The notes under the pieces are model-generated. The model had not been told where the DNA came from. It saw only the letters and a list, made by a program, of their open reading frames with translations, and did not search any database. A program made the position numbers and the translations under genes. This document shows, one piece after another, positions 29,499 through 38,196 of a stretch of DNA of 64,000 nucleotides (the stretch's first letter is position 1; each line of letters opens with the position of its first letter). The stretch comes from Flavobacterium terrisoli (GTDB lineage: Bacteria > Bacteroidota > Bacteroidia > Flavobacteriales > Flavobacteriaceae): the NCBI RefSeq assembly GCF_030167905.1, contig NZ_JARGNA010000007.1, positions 82,859-146,858 of the forward strand. The letters run 5' to 3'.

Positions 29499-29517
29499 GA
29501 ATGTCCACTGGACATTC
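29499..29517. repeat. Perfect 19-bp palindrome after yfcE
   Basis: GAATGTCCA-C-TGGACATTC, two 9-bp arms around one base, 23 bases beyond the yfcE stop. There is no T-run on either side, so it is not a normal terminator. Confidence 0.8.
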
Positions 29518-29539
29518 TCCTCTTAATATCAAAGGTTTT

Positions 29540-30034
29540 TTATTTCTTGCCCAATTCTATAATCTCCAAATTTTGGATTCTATCTCCATCAATCTCGAAT
29601 CTTAACATCGTTCGCACCTGATGGAATCCGTAAATCCCGCAAGCACCGGGATTCATGTGCAATAAATTGAGTTTCTTATCAAACTGTACTTTCAGTATAT
29701 GCGAATGCCCGCAGATAAAAAGTTTGGGCGGATGTGTTTGGATTTCCGCTCGAATCGCCTGATTGTATTTTCCGGGGTAACCGCCAATATGTGTAATCCA
29801 AACATCTACACTTTCACAAAAAAATCGATTGTTCAACGGGAATTCCATTCGGGCTTTGTCATCATCGATATTGCCATAAACAGCACGCAATGGTTTGATT
29901 GCTTTAATTGTGTCTGTCACTTTCAAATCACCAATATCGCCGGCATGCCACACTTCATCTGCCTGATGAACATATTTTAAAATAGTATCATCAATATGAC
30001 TGTGGGTATCGGAAAGCAAAAGGATTTTTTTCAA
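29540..30034 (-). CDS. YfcE-type metallophosphoesterase
   Basis: 164 aa calcineurin-like phosphoesterase of the YfcE/MJ0936 group, expected to hydrolyse phosphodiesters with Mn2+ or similar metals. The metal-ligand blocks appear in order: SDTHSHID (8-15), HAGDIGD (about 30-36), YGNIDDD (about 53-59), ITHIGGYPG and CGHSHI. Short length fits the family; there is no membrane or signal segment. Physiological substrate unknown. It stands alone on the minus strand. Confidence 0.9.
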   Translation of the reverse strand: MKKILLLSDTHSHIDDTILKYVHQADEVWHAGDIGDLKVTDTIKAIKPLRAVYGNIDDDKARMEFPLNNRFFCESVDVWITHIGGYPGKYNQAIRAEIQTHPPKLFICGHSHILKVQFDKKLNLLHMNPGACGIYGFHQVRTMLRFEIDGDRIQNLEIIELGKK

Positions 30035-30044
30035 GACAAAAGGT

Positions 30045-30076
30045 ACTAAGGTTCTGAGATACTAAGGTTCTGAGGT
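30045..30076. repeat. Two 16-bp direct repeats upstream of yfcE
   Basis: ACTAAGGTTCTGAG occurs twice with a 16-base period (30,045 and 30,061). It looks like a small expanding repeat in the spacer between yfcE and truA. Confidence 0.8.
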
Positions 30077-30133
30077 TACAAATATAATCAATGAAATTAT
30101 GAAAACTTTAAACATCAAATTTAAAAACCTTTG

Positions 30134-30141
30134 TACCTTTA
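30134..30141 (+). promoter_or_regulatory. Promoter -7 box for truA
   Basis: TACCTTTA, one mismatch from TAnnTTTG, lies inside the open frame upstream of the chosen truA start and argues against the ATG at 30,099. Confidence 0.4.
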
Positions 30142-30167
30142 CGCTCATAAATTTAGGCACTTCAACA

Positions 30168-30905
30168 TTGAGATATTTTATCGAATTAGCTTATAAAGGA
30201 ACGAACTATCATGGTTGGCAATACCAACCCGACGCTAGTTCCGTACAGGAAACACTAAATAAAGCTTTATCCTTATTATTAAAAAAAGAAATTGATATTG
30301 TAGGTGCCGGCCGAACCGATACCGGTGTTCATGCCAAAAAAATGTATGCCCATTTCGATTGCGAAACCGAAATTGACGGCAAAATCCTGGTACATAAACT
30401 CAATTCGTTTTTACCCAAAGACATTGTCATTTTTGATATTCTGAAAGTTCACGACGAAGCGCATGCCCGTTTTGATGCAACGAAACGAACCTATGAATAC
30501 CACATCCATACTTTTAAGGATGCTTTTGAAAATGAAGGCAGTTGGCTGCACCAATTGCCATTGGATTTGGATAAAATGAACGAAGCCTGCCAGATACTTT
30601 TCAAACACCGGGATTTTGAATGTTTTTCAAAAACCCATTCCGATGTGAGAACCTTTAATTGTGTTATTTTTGAAGCACATTGGACTAGAAGTGGAAATAA
30701 TTTGGTTTTTACCATTTCTGCAGACCGATTTTTACGCAATATGGTTCGCGCCATCGTAGGAACGATCATTAATGTTGGTTTGGGCAAAATAACCTTAGTC
30801 GATTTTGAAAAGATAATTGAAAGCAAAGACCGCGGCCAGGCTGGATTTTCAGTACCGGCGCACGGTTTGTACCTAACCCGAATTGAATACGAATACCTAA
30901 AATAA
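30168..30905 (+). CDS. truA: tRNA pseudouridine(38-40) synthase TruA, TTG start
   Basis: Converts uridines 38-40 of the tRNA anticodon arm to pseudouridine. I place the start at TTG 30,168, giving 245 aa that begin (M)RYFIELAYKGTNYHGWQ, exactly where TruA proteins normally begin. An in-frame ATG at 30,099 would add 23 unrelated residues and lies upstream of a promoter-like box. The catalytic aspartate is Asp51 in GAGRTDTGVHA. RFLRNMVRAIVG near the C-terminus is also a family block. The ABC exporter gene starts 3 bases after the stop, so they are cotranscribed. Confidence 0.9.
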   Translation: MRYFIELAYKGTNYHGWQYQPDASSVQETLNKALSLLLKKEIDIVGAGRTDTGVHAKKMYAHFDCETEIDGKILVHKLNSFLPKDIVIFDILKVHDEAHARFDATKRTYEYHIHTFKDAFENEGSWLHQLPLDLDKMNEACQILFKHRDFECFSKTHSDVRTFNCVIFEAHWTRSGNNLVFTISADRFLRNMVRAIVGTIINVGLGKITLVDFEKIIESKDRGQAGFSVPAHGLYLTRIEYEYLK

Positions 30906-30908
30906 TTC

Positions 30909-32666
30909 ATGGCAGCAAAAGCATTTGACACCAACTTGTTCAAACGTATTTTAAAATACACCAAACCTTATAAAGCTAGGTATTATGGTGTGATTTTGTT
31001 TGCAGTTTTGCTTGCCATATTTGCTTCATCACGACCTTTCTTATTGGAAATAACAGTGGACCAATACATCAAAACAGCCAGCAAATCAGGGCTTTTGACC
31101 TATGTTGTTATCATGGGAGTTGCTCTTATACTGGAAACGCTATCCCAGTTTTATTTTGTGTATTGGGCCAATTGGTTAGGACAGGATATTATCAAAGACA
31201 TTCGAACCAAATTATTCAAACACCTGCTCACTTTCAGGATGCGCTACTTTGACCATGCGCCGGTAGGCCAAATGGTAACCCGTTCGGTTTCTGATATCGA
31301 ACAGATTGCCCGTATTTTTAGCCAGGGACTTTTCATGATTTTTAGTGATTTATTAAAAATGGTGGTCTGTCTGATAGTAATGTTTTGGATGAACTGGCAG
31401 TTATCTATGATAGTGGTAGTAGCGATGCCGGTTTTGGTTTATTTCACACGAATCTTCCAAAGAAAAATGCAGGTGGCTTTTGAAGAAGTGAGAACACAAG
31501 TCAACAATATGAATGTTTTTGTACAGGAACGCGTTACGGGAATGAAAATTGTACAATTGTTTACCCGGGAAAACATTGAGTTTGAAAAGTTCAAAGAAAT
31601 CAACCAAAAACACAATCAAGCCTGGATTAAGAATATTTTATACAACTCGATCTTCTTCCCTATTGCCGATATCATTTCTTCGATAACTCTTGGTGCTGTG
31701 ATTTTATATGGCGGAATGCAAATTATTAATGGGAACCCATTTACAACTACAGGCCAAATGATTTCCTATACAATGTTTATAGGAATGTTGTTCAACCCTT
31801 TGCGTCAGATTGCAGATAAATTCAATGAGATGCAAATGGGAATGATTGCGGCCAATCGTGTATTTGATATTTTGGATACCGATAAGGATGTTCAGGAAGA
31901 CGGAACTGTTGTCGCCAATCATTTCAAAGGCAATATCCGTTTTGAAGATGTTCGCTTTAGTTATAACGACAAGGAAGAAGTTTTGAAAGGCATTACACTA
32001 CATGTAAGAGAAGGCGAAACCATTGCCATTGTAGGTGCAACCGGCGCCGGAAAATCAACGATTATCAACCTGTTGAATCGCTTTTACGAAATCAATTCGG
32101 GCACGATTTATATAGACAATCAAAACATCAATGACTTCCAATTGGAAAGCCTGCGCCAACAAATTGCCATCGTATTGCAGGATGTTTTTCTTTTTGCCGA
32201 TACGATTCATAATAACATTACGCTGAACAATCCTGAGATAAGCCGTGAAGAAGTGATTGAAGCAGCCAAAAAAATTGGCGTACACAAATTCATCAAAAGC
32301 CTTCCCGGCGGTTATGATTACGACGTCAAAGAACGTGGTGTGATGCTGTCTTCGGGCCAACGCCAATTGATTGCTTTTCTTAGGGCGTATGTAAGCAACC
32401 CGAGTATTCTGATTTTGGACGAAGCTACTTCATCCATTGATACTTACAGCGAAGAATTAATCCAAAAAGCGACAGAAAGAATCACCAAGGGCAGAACTTC
32501 CATTATCATCGCACACCGATTGGCAACCATCGTCAATGCTGATAAAATCATCGTGATGGACAAAGGCCAAATCGTGGAAGAAGGAACGCATCAGGAATTG
32601 GTCAATAAAGCCCAGGGTTATTATAAAAATTTATACGATTCACAGTTTGCTACCGAAGTGGAATAA
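30909..32666 (+). CDS. ABC exporter, fused permease-ATPase (MsbA-like)
   Basis: 585 aa half-transporter that works as a homodimer in the inner membrane. Six hydrophobic segments fill residues 15-310. The ATPase half has Walker A VGATGAGKST (near 375), the Q-loop at IVLQDVFLFADTI, the signature LSSGQRQL and Walker B ILILDEATSSID, then the switch IIAHRLATI. It resembles MsbA/BmrA-type lipid or drug exporters; the cargo is not shown by sequence. The FkbH-like gene begins 14 bases downstream, so it may belong to the same transcript as the acyl unit. Confidence 0.93.
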   Translation: MAAKAFDTNLFKRILKYTKPYKARYYGVILFAVLLAIFASSRPFLLEITVDQYIKTASKSGLLTYVVIMGVALILETLSQFYFVYWANWLGQDIIKDIRTKLFKHLLTFRMRYFDHAPVGQMVTRSVSDIEQIARIFSQGLFMIFSDLLKMVVCLIVMFWMNWQLSMIVVVAMPVLVYFTRIFQRKMQVAFEEVRTQVNNMNVFVQERVTGMKIVQLFTRENIEFEKFKEINQKHNQAWIKNILYNSIFFPIADIISSITLGAVILYGGMQIINGNPFTTTGQMISYTMFIGMLFNPLRQIADKFNEMQMGMIAANRVFDILDTDKDVQEDGTVVANHFKGNIRFEDVRFSYNDKEEVLKGITLHVREGETIAIVGATGAGKSTIINLLNRFYEINSGTIYIDNQNINDFQLESLRQQIAIVLQDVFLFADTIHNNITLNNPEISREEVIEAAKKIGVHKFIKSLPGGYDYDVKERGVMLSSGQRQLIAFLRAYVSNPSILILDEATSSIDTYSEELIQKATERITKGRTSIIIAHRLATIVNADKIIVMDKGQIVEEGTHQELVNKAQGYYKNLYDSQFATEVE

Positions 32667-32680
32667 CTTATTTTAGTGCC

Positions 32681-34402
32681 ATGAAAAGTTTTTCCCAACT
32701 GAAAAAAAACCTGAAGAATGATTTCTCTTCACTAAAGCCCTTAAAACTGGCAGTTTTAGGTGATACAGCCACACAATTTTTAACACAAGCCATAAGAGGT
32801 TTGGGTTATGACAAAGGCTTTGATATCCAAATTTGGGAAGCCGATTTTGATCAGATTGAACTTCAAATCAGCGACTCAGAATCGGAATTATATGAATTCA
32901 GACCCGAATTGGTTTTGATCTTTCAATCTTCTCATAAATTATTATCCAAATACAACAAATTAAAATCCGAAGCATATTCGTCATTGGCTTCGCAGGAATT
33001 AGCATCAATCGAATTTATGGTTGCAACCCTAACCTCGCAGTTGGATGCCAAAATCATTTATTACAATTACACCGAAATTGACGATGCTGTTTTTGGCAAC
33101 TATGCCTTAAAAACTGAATCTTCATTCCTGTTTCAATTGCGAAAACTGAACTTTGAACTAATGACGTTTGCCGCAAGCAATCCGAACTTTTACTTGTGTG
33201 ATTTGTCTTCGATTCAAAATCAAATCGGAAAAGCCAATTTCTTCCAAAGCTCCATTTATGTCAATACTGAAATGGTGTTGAGCTTGGACGCCTTGCCAAT
33301 AATAGCTTCGAGAACTTTAAACATCGTTGAATCACTCAACGGCAAGTTTAAGAAATGTGTGATTTTGGATTTAGACAATACCACTTGGGGCGGAATCATT
33401 GGCGATGACGGCATCGAAAACATCCAAATCGGAAGTCTGGGCATTGGCAAAGCGTTTTCTGAATTCCAGTATTGGATAAAAAAACTCAAAAACCGCGGTA
33501 TCATTGTCGCCGTTTGTAGTAAGAATACCGAATCGGTAGCCAAAGAACCTTTTGAAAAACATCCCGATATGGTGTTGAGATTGGATGACATTTCAGTTTT
33601 TGTAGCCAATTGGGAAAACAAAGCCGATAACATTCGCCATATTCAAAGCATCTTGAATATCGGTTTTGACAGTATGGTTTTTTTGGATGACAATCCGTTT
33701 GAACGCAATATCGTTCGTGAAAATTTACCCGAAGTCACTGTGCCCGAATTACCAGAAGATCCTGCGGAATATCTCGAATATTTATACACTTTGAATCTCT
33801 TCGAAACCGTTTCCTTTTCCGGAGAAGATGCCGAACGTACGAAGATGTATCAAATTGAAGCGCAACGCGCCAGTGTTCAGCAAAAATTCACCAACGAAGA
33901 AGATTTTCTAAGTAGCTTAAATATGGTTTCGCTGGTAGAACCGTTTAATAAATTCAACCAACCCAGAGTCGCACAATTGTCGCAACGCTCTAATCAATTC
34001 AACCTGAGAACGGTTCGTTATACCGATGCAGATATTGAAAAAATGGCCGCTTCGGATAACCATTTTACTTTTACCTTTACGCTGGAAGATAAATTTGGTG
34101 ATAATGGTTTAATCTGTGTCATCATTTTGAAAAAGGAAAACGAACAAACAGCTTTTATTGATACCTGGTTTATGAGCTGCCGTGTTTTGAAGCGCAGTAT
34201 GGAGAATTTTGTTTTGAACACAATCGTTGATTTTTGCAGCCAAAGCGGATTTACTGCGCTCAAAGGCGAATACATTCCAACGGCAAAGAACGAAATGGTA
34301 GCCAATCATTATGACCATTTAGGCTTTGGTAAGACTGATAATTTTTGGACATTAAAAGTGGCCGATTATATTCCTAAAAAAACTTATATTTCGAAAAAAT
34401 AA
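32681..34402 (+). CDS. FkbH-like HAD-IIIC phosphatase, likely acyl-ACP loading enzyme
   Basis: 573 aa in three parts. Residues 1-215 form an SGNH-like N-terminal domain. The HAD core holds VILDLDNTTWGG (about 227-238, nucleophile Asp), VCSKNTES and MVFLDDNPFERNIVRE. From about 375 to the end comes a GNAT-like domain with RSNQFNLRTVRYTD and DKFGDNGLICVI. Characterised FkbH-type proteins take 1,3-bisphosphoglycerate, remove phosphate and load a glyceryl group on an acyl carrier protein. Here the ACP gene starts 4 bases downstream, so the same reaction is the natural prediction. It is the first gene of a six-gene acyl unit. Confidence 0.85.
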   Translation: MKSFSQLKKNLKNDFSSLKPLKLAVLGDTATQFLTQAIRGLGYDKGFDIQIWEADFDQIELQISDSESELYEFRPELVLIFQSSHKLLSKYNKLKSEAYSSLASQELASIEFMVATLTSQLDAKIIYYNYTEIDDAVFGNYALKTESSFLFQLRKLNFELMTFAASNPNFYLCDLSSIQNQIGKANFFQSSIYVNTEMVLSLDALPIIASRTLNIVESLNGKFKKCVILDLDNTTWGGIIGDDGIENIQIGSLGIGKAFSEFQYWIKKLKNRGIIVAVCSKNTESVAKEPFEKHPDMVLRLDDISVFVANWENKADNIRHIQSILNIGFDSMVFLDDNPFERNIVRENLPEVTVPELPEDPAEYLEYLYTLNLFETVSFSGEDAERTKMYQIEAQRASVQQKFTNEEDFLSSLNMVSLVEPFNKFNQPRVAQLSQRSNQFNLRTVRYTDADIEKMAASDNHFTFTFTLEDKFGDNGLICVIILKKENEQTAFIDTWFMSCRVLKRSMENFVLNTIVDFCSQSGFTALKGEYIPTAKNEMVANHYDHLGFGKTDNFWTLKVADYIPKKTYISKK

Positions 34403-34406
34403 AAAT

Positions 34407-34649
34407 ATGGACAGACTGACCATTTTAAAAGAAGTAACCGACGTATTTATTGATGTTTTAGACAACGAGGACATTGTGTTGACTGATGAAACCCAAGCCA
34501 CAGATGTGGACGACTGGGATTCATTGAATCACATACAGTTGGTCGTTGGTATCGAAAAATACTTCAAAATCAGGTTTACTTCCAAAGAAATACAAAGCTG
34601 GAAAAATGTAGGCGAAATGATTACTTGTATCCAAGAAAAAGGAATCTGA
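34407..34649 (+). CDS. Acyl carrier protein
   Basis: 80 aa, acidic, helical. The phosphopantetheine serine is Ser39 in DDWDSLNHI, the standard D-S-L context. It is a dedicated ACP, not the fatty-acid AcpP, since fabF and fabD are absent and it lies between an FkbH-like gene (4 bases upstream) and a MaoC-like gene (overlapping at TGATG). It is expected to carry the acyl group handled by its neighbours. No phosphopantetheinyl transferase gene is in the window. Confidence 0.92.
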   Translation: MDRLTILKEVTDVFIDVLDNEDIVLTDETQATDVDDWDSLNHIQLVVGIEKYFKIRFTSKEIQSWKNVGEMITCIQEKGI

Positions 34650-35041
34650 TGTTTAAAGTTGATGACACCTTTACCGAAAAATTTACCGTTTCCAATGAAA
34701 TTTATCATGGGTTCATCACGTTGTTCAAAGACCAAAACCCATTGCATACCGATGCTTTATTTGCCACTGAAAAAGGTTTCAAAGCCGAAGTCATGCATGG
34801 CAATATCCTAAACGGTTTTCTCTCTTATTTTATCGGCGAAGGTTTACCAACCAAAAATGTAATCATCCATTCCCAGGAAATACAATATAAAAATCCGGTT
34901 TATCTCAATGAAACACTGGATTTTAAAGCGACAGTAATCGGTTTTTATGAATCGGTAAATGCTGTTGAATTCAAATTTGATTTCAAAAATCCGGAAACCA
35001 AAGTGGTTGCCAAAGGTAAAATTCAAATCGGTTTGCTATGA
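34649..35041 (+). CDS. MaoC-like hot-dog-fold hydratase/dehydratase
   Basis: 130 aa single hot-dog domain. The start ATG overlaps the ACP stop (TGATG). The hydratase motif is visible as FKDQNPLHTD (Asp28, His33) with the following GFKAEVMHGN, as in (R)-specific enoyl hydratases. In this setting it may add or remove water on the ACP-bound acyl chain. A hot-dog thioesterase or a structural role cannot be excluded. The next gene overlaps it by 4 bases (ATGA), showing translational coupling. Confidence 0.85.
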   Translation: MFKVDDTFTEKFTVSNEIYHGFITLFKDQNPLHTDALFATEKGFKAEVMHGNILNGFLSYFIGEGLPTKNVIIHSQEIQYKNPVYLNETLDFKATVIGFYESVNAVEFKFDFKNPETKVVAKGKIQIGLL

Positions 35042-35754
35042 AAATACTCATCACAGGCGGCGCTTCCGGTTTGGGCGAATCCATTACCCGAACTTTAGCC
35101 AAAGAAGACAATACGGTTTACTTTACCTACAGCAAGTCATCGGCGAAAGCGCGACAATTGGAATCTGAATTCAAAAACACTACCGCAATCCATTGTGATT
35201 TCAGCAATGAAACCGCCGTGAAAACTTTGGCAGCAAAAATTACCGAACTCGATTTGGATATCATCATTCACAATGCATATTCGGGCGATTATTTAAAAAC
35301 ACATTTTCACAAAATAGAAGCGGCTGATTTCCTGACTGATTTCAAAGTCAATGTCATGCCGGTTGTAACGCTTACACAAGCAGCCATCAATACTTTCCGA
35401 AAAAAGAAAAGCGGCAAAATCATTACAGTTTTGAGTTCAGCTTTGCTTGAACCTCCGGTTGGTTCGGCAGTTTATACTGCAAACAAAGCCTATCTACAAA
35501 AACTGACACAGGTTTGGGCCAATGAAAATGCCAGGTTCAATATTACTTCCAATTCAGTTTCCCCAACATTTATGGATACGGCCATGACAGCTTCCATAGA
35601 CGAAAGAGTCAAAGAACAAATCATTGAAAACAGTCCGCTAAAAAGATTGCTGACCACCGATGAAGTTGCTCAAACCATTCGGTTTTTGGCCATGAAAAAT
35701 ACTGAGTTTAGCGGAATGGATTTTGTCCTTAAGGCCGGAGACCTTTTATTTTAA
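35038..35754 (+). CDS. SDR-family ketoreductase (FabG-like)
   Basis: 238 aa short-chain dehydrogenase. Cofactor loop TGGASGLGES is at residues 6-15; catalytic residues are Ser133 or Ser134 (VLSSA), Tyr146 and Lys150 (YTANK). The usual NNAG reads HNAYSGD, a deviation at the structural Asn position. It overlaps the MaoC-like gene by 4 bases. By context it would reduce or oxidise the ACP-bound acyl group; the substrate is unknown. The MBOAT gene starts 11 bases downstream. Confidence 0.87.
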   Translation: MKILITGGASGLGESITRTLAKEDNTVYFTYSKSSAKARQLESEFKNTTAIHCDFSNETAVKTLAAKITELDLDIIIHNAYSGDYLKTHFHKIEAADFLTDFKVNVMPVVTLTQAAINTFRKKKSGKIITVLSSALLEPPVGSAVYTANKAYLQKLTQVWANENARFNITSNSVSPTFMDTAMTASIDERVKEQIIENSPLKRLLTTDEVAQTIRFLAMKNTEFSGMDFVLKAGDLLF

Positions 35755-35765
35755 AATAAGTGCTT

Positions 35766-37217
35766 ATGGTTTTCAATTCTATTCCATTCGTTTTATTTTT
35801 CACCTTATTCTTCCTGTTTTATTGGCTTGTGATCAATAAAAATCTCAAAGCGCAAAACCTATTACTGCTGATTGGAAGCTACTTTTTCTACGCTTGGACC
35901 GATTGGCGGTTGTTGTCGTTTTTAATTGCTGTTTCGGCTTTGAATTACTTTTTGGGACTCAAAATTGAATTGGCTTCCAATGAAAAAACAAAACGCTTGT
36001 TCCTTTACATCGGTTTAATGCAAGGCGTTGGCGGATTATTGTTTTTCAAATACTATAACTTTTTTGTCACTTCGTTTAATGAAGCTTTTCATTCCATTGG
36101 TATTTCGCTTGGTTTGAGCACTTTGAAATTGATTGTTCCTTTGGGCATCAGTTTTTTTACCTTTCGAACCATTAGTTATTTATTAGATATTGACAAAGGA
36201 AAAGCAGAAGCTTCTAAAGATTGGACAGTTTTCTTTAATTATGTTGCTTTCTTTCCTTCTATCTTATCCGGACCGATAGACAAGGCCAAAACCTTTATTC
36301 CACAATTGGAAACCCAAAGAAGTTTCAACTATCAAAATGCGACTGATGGCTTGCGCCAAATCCTTTGGGGTTTGTTTAAAAAAGTGGTGATTGCCAATAA
36401 TTGTGCGGTGATTACCAATGAAGTTTTTGCCAACTATCAGAACCTGCCCGCGAGTTCACTGGTTATTGGTATGTTTCTGTATACCATCCAAATTTATGCT
36501 GACTTCTCCGGTTATTCAGACATGGCTATTGGTATCGCGCGATTACTTGGGTTTAACATCACCAAAAACTTCGACTTTCCTTTCTTTGCGCAAAACATCG
36601 CAGATTTCTGGCGAAGATGGCATATTTCCTTAACGGGTTGGCTCACCGAATATGTCTTCACACCGTTGAGCATTTATTTCAGGGATTATGCCAATAACGG
36701 TTTGATACTCGCCATTGTCATCAATTTTACCATCATCGGAATTTGGCATGGTGCCAATTGGACTTATATCCTTTTCGGGTTTTTACACGGCATATATTAC
36801 ATTCCGTTGATTCTGAAAGGAACGATGAACAAAAAGAAGAAACTGGCCAATACCGGCGTTAAGGAATACTTCAATATGCTGAAGACTTTTACGCTGGTCA
36901 TGTTAACTTTTGTGATTTTTAGGGCAACAAGTATTACTGAAGCGTTTGATTTTTACAAACATCTGGTTGCTAAATCGTTGTTGCAAACGCCTGTTTTGGA
37001 AGGGGTTTCCATAATTTATTTTGCTTCGATTTTGGCCTATATCCTATTCCTGTTTGTTATGGAATGGAGCGCCAAAACCAATGAACACGCTTTGGAACAT
37101 TTTGGGTTAAAACTGCCTAAGATAGTCCGTTGGCTTTTCTATTGTTTGTTGCTTTTGATTGTCTATTATTTTTCGAGTGCCGTTTCCAATCAGGATTTTA
37201 TTTATCTGCAATTTTAA
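35766..37217 (+). CDS. MBOAT family O-acyltransferase (DltB/AlgI-like)
   Basis: 483 aa polytopic inner-membrane protein with about eleven hydrophobic segments. The catalytic histidine lies in IGIWHGANWTYILFG (near residue 327), and NIADFWRRWHISLTGWL is the second family block. I chose the ATG at 35,766 over a GTG two codons upstream. MBOAT proteins move acyl groups from the cytoplasm side to acceptors outside, as with alginate acetylation or D-alanylation of teichoic acids. Donor here is presumably the dedicated acyl-ACP. It overlaps the following gene at TAATG. Confidence 0.92.
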   Translation: MVFNSIPFVLFFTLFFLFYWLVINKNLKAQNLLLLIGSYFFYAWTDWRLLSFLIAVSALNYFLGLKIELASNEKTKRLFLYIGLMQGVGGLLFFKYYNFFVTSFNEAFHSIGISLGLSTLKLIVPLGISFFTFRTISYLLDIDKGKAEASKDWTVFFNYVAFFPSILSGPIDKAKTFIPQLETQRSFNYQNATDGLRQILWGLFKKVVIANNCAVITNEVFANYQNLPASSLVIGMFLYTIQIYADFSGYSDMAIGIARLLGFNITKNFDFPFFAQNIADFWRRWHISLTGWLTEYVFTPLSIYFRDYANNGLILAIVINFTIIGIWHGANWTYILFGFLHGIYYIPLILKGTMNKKKKLANTGVKEYFNMLKTFTLVMLTFVIFRATSITEAFDFYKHLVAKSLLQTPVLEGVSIIYFASILAYILFLFVMEWSAKTNEHALEHFGLKLPKIVRWLFYCLLLLIVYYFSSAVSNQDFIYLQF

Positions 37218-38158
37218 TGAAACAGTTTTTTAAAAATATCATATTATTTGCATTGCTATTGATAGGAATCATTTTTCTTATCCAAATAGCCGTTTCTTAT
37301 AGAATCAAAGGCAAAACCGTAACGGGTTATGATACTTTGGAACAAACTTCAGACCTCAACGCCGATTTGGTTTTCATGGGAAGTTCGAGATGCTGGGCGC
37401 ATTTTGACCCTAAATTCTTTGAAGACAATTATAAATTGAAATCCGTTAACATCGGGATGAACGGGCATTCCGATTTGATGGCTTCTACCTTAAGGCTTGA
37501 AAATTATTTGGCCAAAAACAAAGCGCCAAAGTTTGTTTTGCTCAACATTGATCCGTTTATTAGCGCCGGGACTTTAGAACACAATACCAAATTGGTCAAC
37601 AAAAATGATTATTCAAGATTTGCCTTTTTTCTAAAAAAGGAAGACGAACCGTTTATGGATTATTTTGGGTTTGATACTGCTGAACGCTATGTTCCGTTGT
37701 ATGCTTTGTTTAAGTACCAACTCATTATGGATTGTGTTTCGTTAAAAAAATCAAATTTGTTTCCGAAAGGTTTTGAATTGAATGATGAAAAATGGGACAC
37801 TATTAAGTATCCTATCTCTGATGTCAATAAAAAGTATTTCTTCAAGTCAAAAGACATTCCAAGTATAACCAAGGCTTTAAAGGACTTAAATGATTTATGC
37901 AGTGCTAACAACATTAAGCTGATTTGTATTGAAACTCCTGTTTATAAATCGACTTATGAGGCAACCGCATTTGAAATGCCGAAAGCCATTTGCACCAATT
38001 TGGGCATTCCTTATATTGATGTCAATGAAGAATATATCAGAAATAAAACCGACTATTTTTATAACGCGATTCACCTCAATAAAGAGGGAGTTTATGAAAT
38101 GAATAAACTGCTCAAGAATGAAAAAGAATTGGATACAATTTTCAAAATAAATCCATAA
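37217..38158 (+). CDS. SGNH-like membrane-anchored partner of the MBOAT protein
   Basis: 313 aa. One N-terminal membrane anchor (KNIILFALLLIGIIFLIQIAV). The rest is a periplasmic SGNH/GDSL-like domain: block I LVFMGSSRCWAHFDP (Ser near 56-57) and block V YNAIHLNKEG (His286). The residue three before that His is Asn283, where catalytic SGNH enzymes have Asp. By position it corresponds to DltD/AlgJ/AlgX partners that complete the transfer to the glycan. I chose the ATG at 37,217, overlapping the MBOAT stop; the longer open frame upstream lies in MBOAT coding sequence. Confidence 0.8.
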   Translation: MKQFFKNIILFALLLIGIIFLIQIAVSYRIKGKTVTGYDTLEQTSDLNADLVFMGSSRCWAHFDPKFFEDNYKLKSVNIGMNGHSDLMASTLRLENYLAKNKAPKFVLLNIDPFISAGTLEHNTKLVNKNDYSRFAFFLKKEDEPFMDYFGFDTAERYVPLYALFKYQLIMDCVSLKKSNLFPKGFELNDEKWDTIKYPISDVNKKYFFKSKDIPSITKALKDLNDLCSANNIKLICIETPVYKSTYEATAFEMPKAICTNLGIPYIDVNEEYIRNKTDYFYNAIHLNKEGVYEMNKLLKNEKELDTIFKINP

Positions 38159-38196
38159 ATTCGCAGTCACAAATAATCAAAGAAAATTTACACTTA

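Noticed and set aside
30099..30167. N-terminal extension of TruA from ATG 30,099
   Set aside because: Residues are unlike the family and a promoter-like box lies inside it.
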